Origin: Reyranella humidisoli
GTDB taxonomy: Bacteria > Pseudomonadota > Alphaproteobacteria > Reyranellales > Reyranellaceae
Assembly: GCF_019039055.1 (NCBI RefSeq)
Contig: NZ_JAHOPB010000001.1
Coordinates: 2,640,001-2,704,000, forward strand
Reading direction: 5' to 3'
DNA length: 64,000 bases
Below the pieces are notes generated by a model, which searched no databases, was not told the DNA's origin, and saw only the letters and a list, made by a program, of their open reading frames with translations. This document shows, in pieces, positions 63,158 through 64,000 of this stretch. The stretch's first letter is position 1; every line of letters begins with the position of its first letter. The translations under genes were made by a program, and so were the position numbers.

Positions 63158-63166
63158 GTCCGCTTC

Positions 63167-63454
63167 TCAGTCCGGTTCGACCGGATCCAGTGCGGGCTCG
63201 CGGTCGTAGAAATCGATCTGCATGCGCAGCTTGGACAGCGGCTCGACGCGATGCGTCTGCTGCGGTTGCACAAGGCCCGGCCGATCGGGCGTGAGGATCG
63301 TCTCGGTGCCGCTTTCGGCGAGAACGAACTTCAGTTCGCCCTCGAGCACGCGGATCACGCCCCACACGCCGTCCTTGGTGCGATGCTCCCGCTTCAGCGC
63401 CTCGGGCAGCGTCGTCTCGTCGAAGACGGGCGTCGAGCGGTAGGGCCCGATCAT
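63167..63454 (-). CDS. DUF1971 / TehB-N-like small protein
   Basis: 95 residues. [20 protein letters not shown] then [20 protein letters not shown] are the DUF1971 core, a small cupin-like fold. It is found alone (YeaR-like) or fused to TehB, in genes induced by nitrate or nitric oxide. The start overlaps the stop of the alternative oxidase gene (ATGA), suggesting one operon. A role near respiration or nitrosative stress is inference from that pairing. Confidence 0.75.
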   Translation of the reverse strand: MIGPYRSTPVFDETTLPEALKREHRTKDGVWGVIRVLEGELKFVLAESGTETILTPDRPGLVQPQQTHRVEPLSKLRMQIDFYDREPALDPVEPD

Positions 63455-64000
63455 GCCGCCAGCCTGATCTCGTCGGCATGCTCGGGGTAGGGCGCCGTCG
63501 CCGTCGCGGCGGGGCGGCCGGCCAGCACGTCGGCGAAGCCGTGGTTGACGTCGCGGTGATGGGCTTCGTCGGCCCGCACCACCAGCACCACGTCGCGCAG
63601 GGTGGCGTCGTCCGGCAGCTTCCAGTAGTGCCGCGCGATGGCCGGCGCCGCCACGTTGGCCGCGCGGCCCTCGTCCAGCTCGGCGAGGAAGTGCGTGTAG
63701 CTGATAACCGCCTCCTCCTCGAAGTAACCGACGACGCGGTGCGCCGTGCGCGCGCTCACCAGATAGAGCGCGAAGAAGGCGAGGTAGAACACCCATTGCA
63801 CGCCCAGGATCACGCAACGCTCGAACAGCGTGGGCTTCGCCACCTCGATGAAGGTCATGAGATGCATGCGCTCGTTCTCGGCCTCTTCCATGAGCGTGCG
63901 GATCCAGCCCTGGTCGTCGCACATGTTCCTGAGGCAGCGCAGGTGGGTGAGGGTCGCGCCGACCATGCCCGGCACCGCCGCCACGGTCTCCAGCACGATG
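63451..64000 (-). CDS. aox: Alternative oxidase (AOX), N-terminus beyond the window
   Basis: At least 183 codons are visible; the frame is open at base 64000, so the N-terminal part including the first iron-ligand Glu region is missing. Di-iron ligands seen: [11 protein letters not shown] (Glu), [10 protein letters not shown] (E-x-x-H), YFEEEAV (Glu) and [11 protein letters not shown] (E-x-x-H). Two hydrophobic segments ([13 protein letters not shown] among them) anchor it to the membrane. It oxidises ubiquinol and reduces O2 to water without pumping protons, and is insensitive to cyanide and NO. It shares a start/stop overlap with the DUF1971 gene. Confidence 0.92.
   Translation of the reverse strand, partial: IVLETVAAVPGMVGATLTHLRCLRNMCDDQGWIRTLMEEAENERMHLMTFIEVAKPTLFERCVILGVQWVFYLAFFALYLVSARTAHRVVGYFEEEAVISYTHFLAELDEGRAANVAAPAIARHYWKLPDDATLRDVVLVVRADEAHHRDVNHGFADVLAGRPAATATAPYPEHADEIRLAA

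Overview
The window is GC-rich (roughly two-thirds G+C) and tightly packed with protein genes. No rRNA, tRNA or CRISPR array was recognised. The gene content points to an alphaproteobacterium: two HWE/HisKA_2-type histidine kinases, several stand-alone receiver proteins, dispersed hairpin repeats of a type common in Rhizobiales-like genomes, and many small proteins of alphaproteobacterial character. A Reyranella- or Bradyrhizobium-like host is my inference; no marker gene settles it.

Layout. Positions 1-3.5 kb hold the remains of a phage control region: an S24-type repressor running off the left edge, an operator array, a Cro-like protein, a small HTH protein and a terminase-small-subunit homologue, interleaved with a membrane protein and a secreted thermonuclease. 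From 4.4 to 7.9 kb there is a three-gene secretion operon, made of two related proline/glycine-rich exported proteins and an autotransporter-type beta barrel. From 8 to 20 kb come housekeeping and accessory genes: alpha/beta hydrolase, YccF, methyltransferase, divergent SRAP protein, two SGNH-type hydrolases, oligopeptide-binding protein plus M81 peptidase, and NhaA. At 20.7-25.9 kb dabB-dabA (inorganic carbon uptake) lies divergent from a LysR regulator. From 26 to 31.4 kb there are stress and signalling genes: GAF histidine kinase, Hsp20 with a candidate RpoH promoter, and two receiver proteins. From 31.5 to 37.2 kb one gene encodes a 1905-residue PGRS-like glycine-rich repeat protein.

From 37.4 to 49.2 kb there is an arsenic island. 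On the minus strand an ArsR-ArsC fusion, a GAPDH and ArsJ form the arsenate-to-1-arseno-3-phosphoglycerate export module. They are followed by ArsA, a second ArsR, a flavoprotein with a cysteine-rich tail, and three MFS transporters. An ACR3-type arsenite exporter is divergent from the fusion gene. Two copies of one operator-like sequence flank the second arsR.

The last 15 kb hold two paralogous sedolisin-like (S53) proteases with DUF4114 C-termini, in direct orientation about 7 kb apart. Between them lie a histidine kinase, a Crp/Fnr regulator divergent from a groEL without groES, a secreted-type esterase flanked by two paralogous membrane proteins, and several very small proteins. YidB-like, GlsB/YeaQ-like, DUF1971 and a partial alternative oxidase close the window.

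Three paralogous families recur: SpoIIAA-like proteins at 3.7, 18.9 and 20.3 kb; small DPWQEA membrane proteins at 56.3 and 58.1 kb; and the two sedolisins. Two dispersed hairpin repeat families (three occurrences each) sit between genes.
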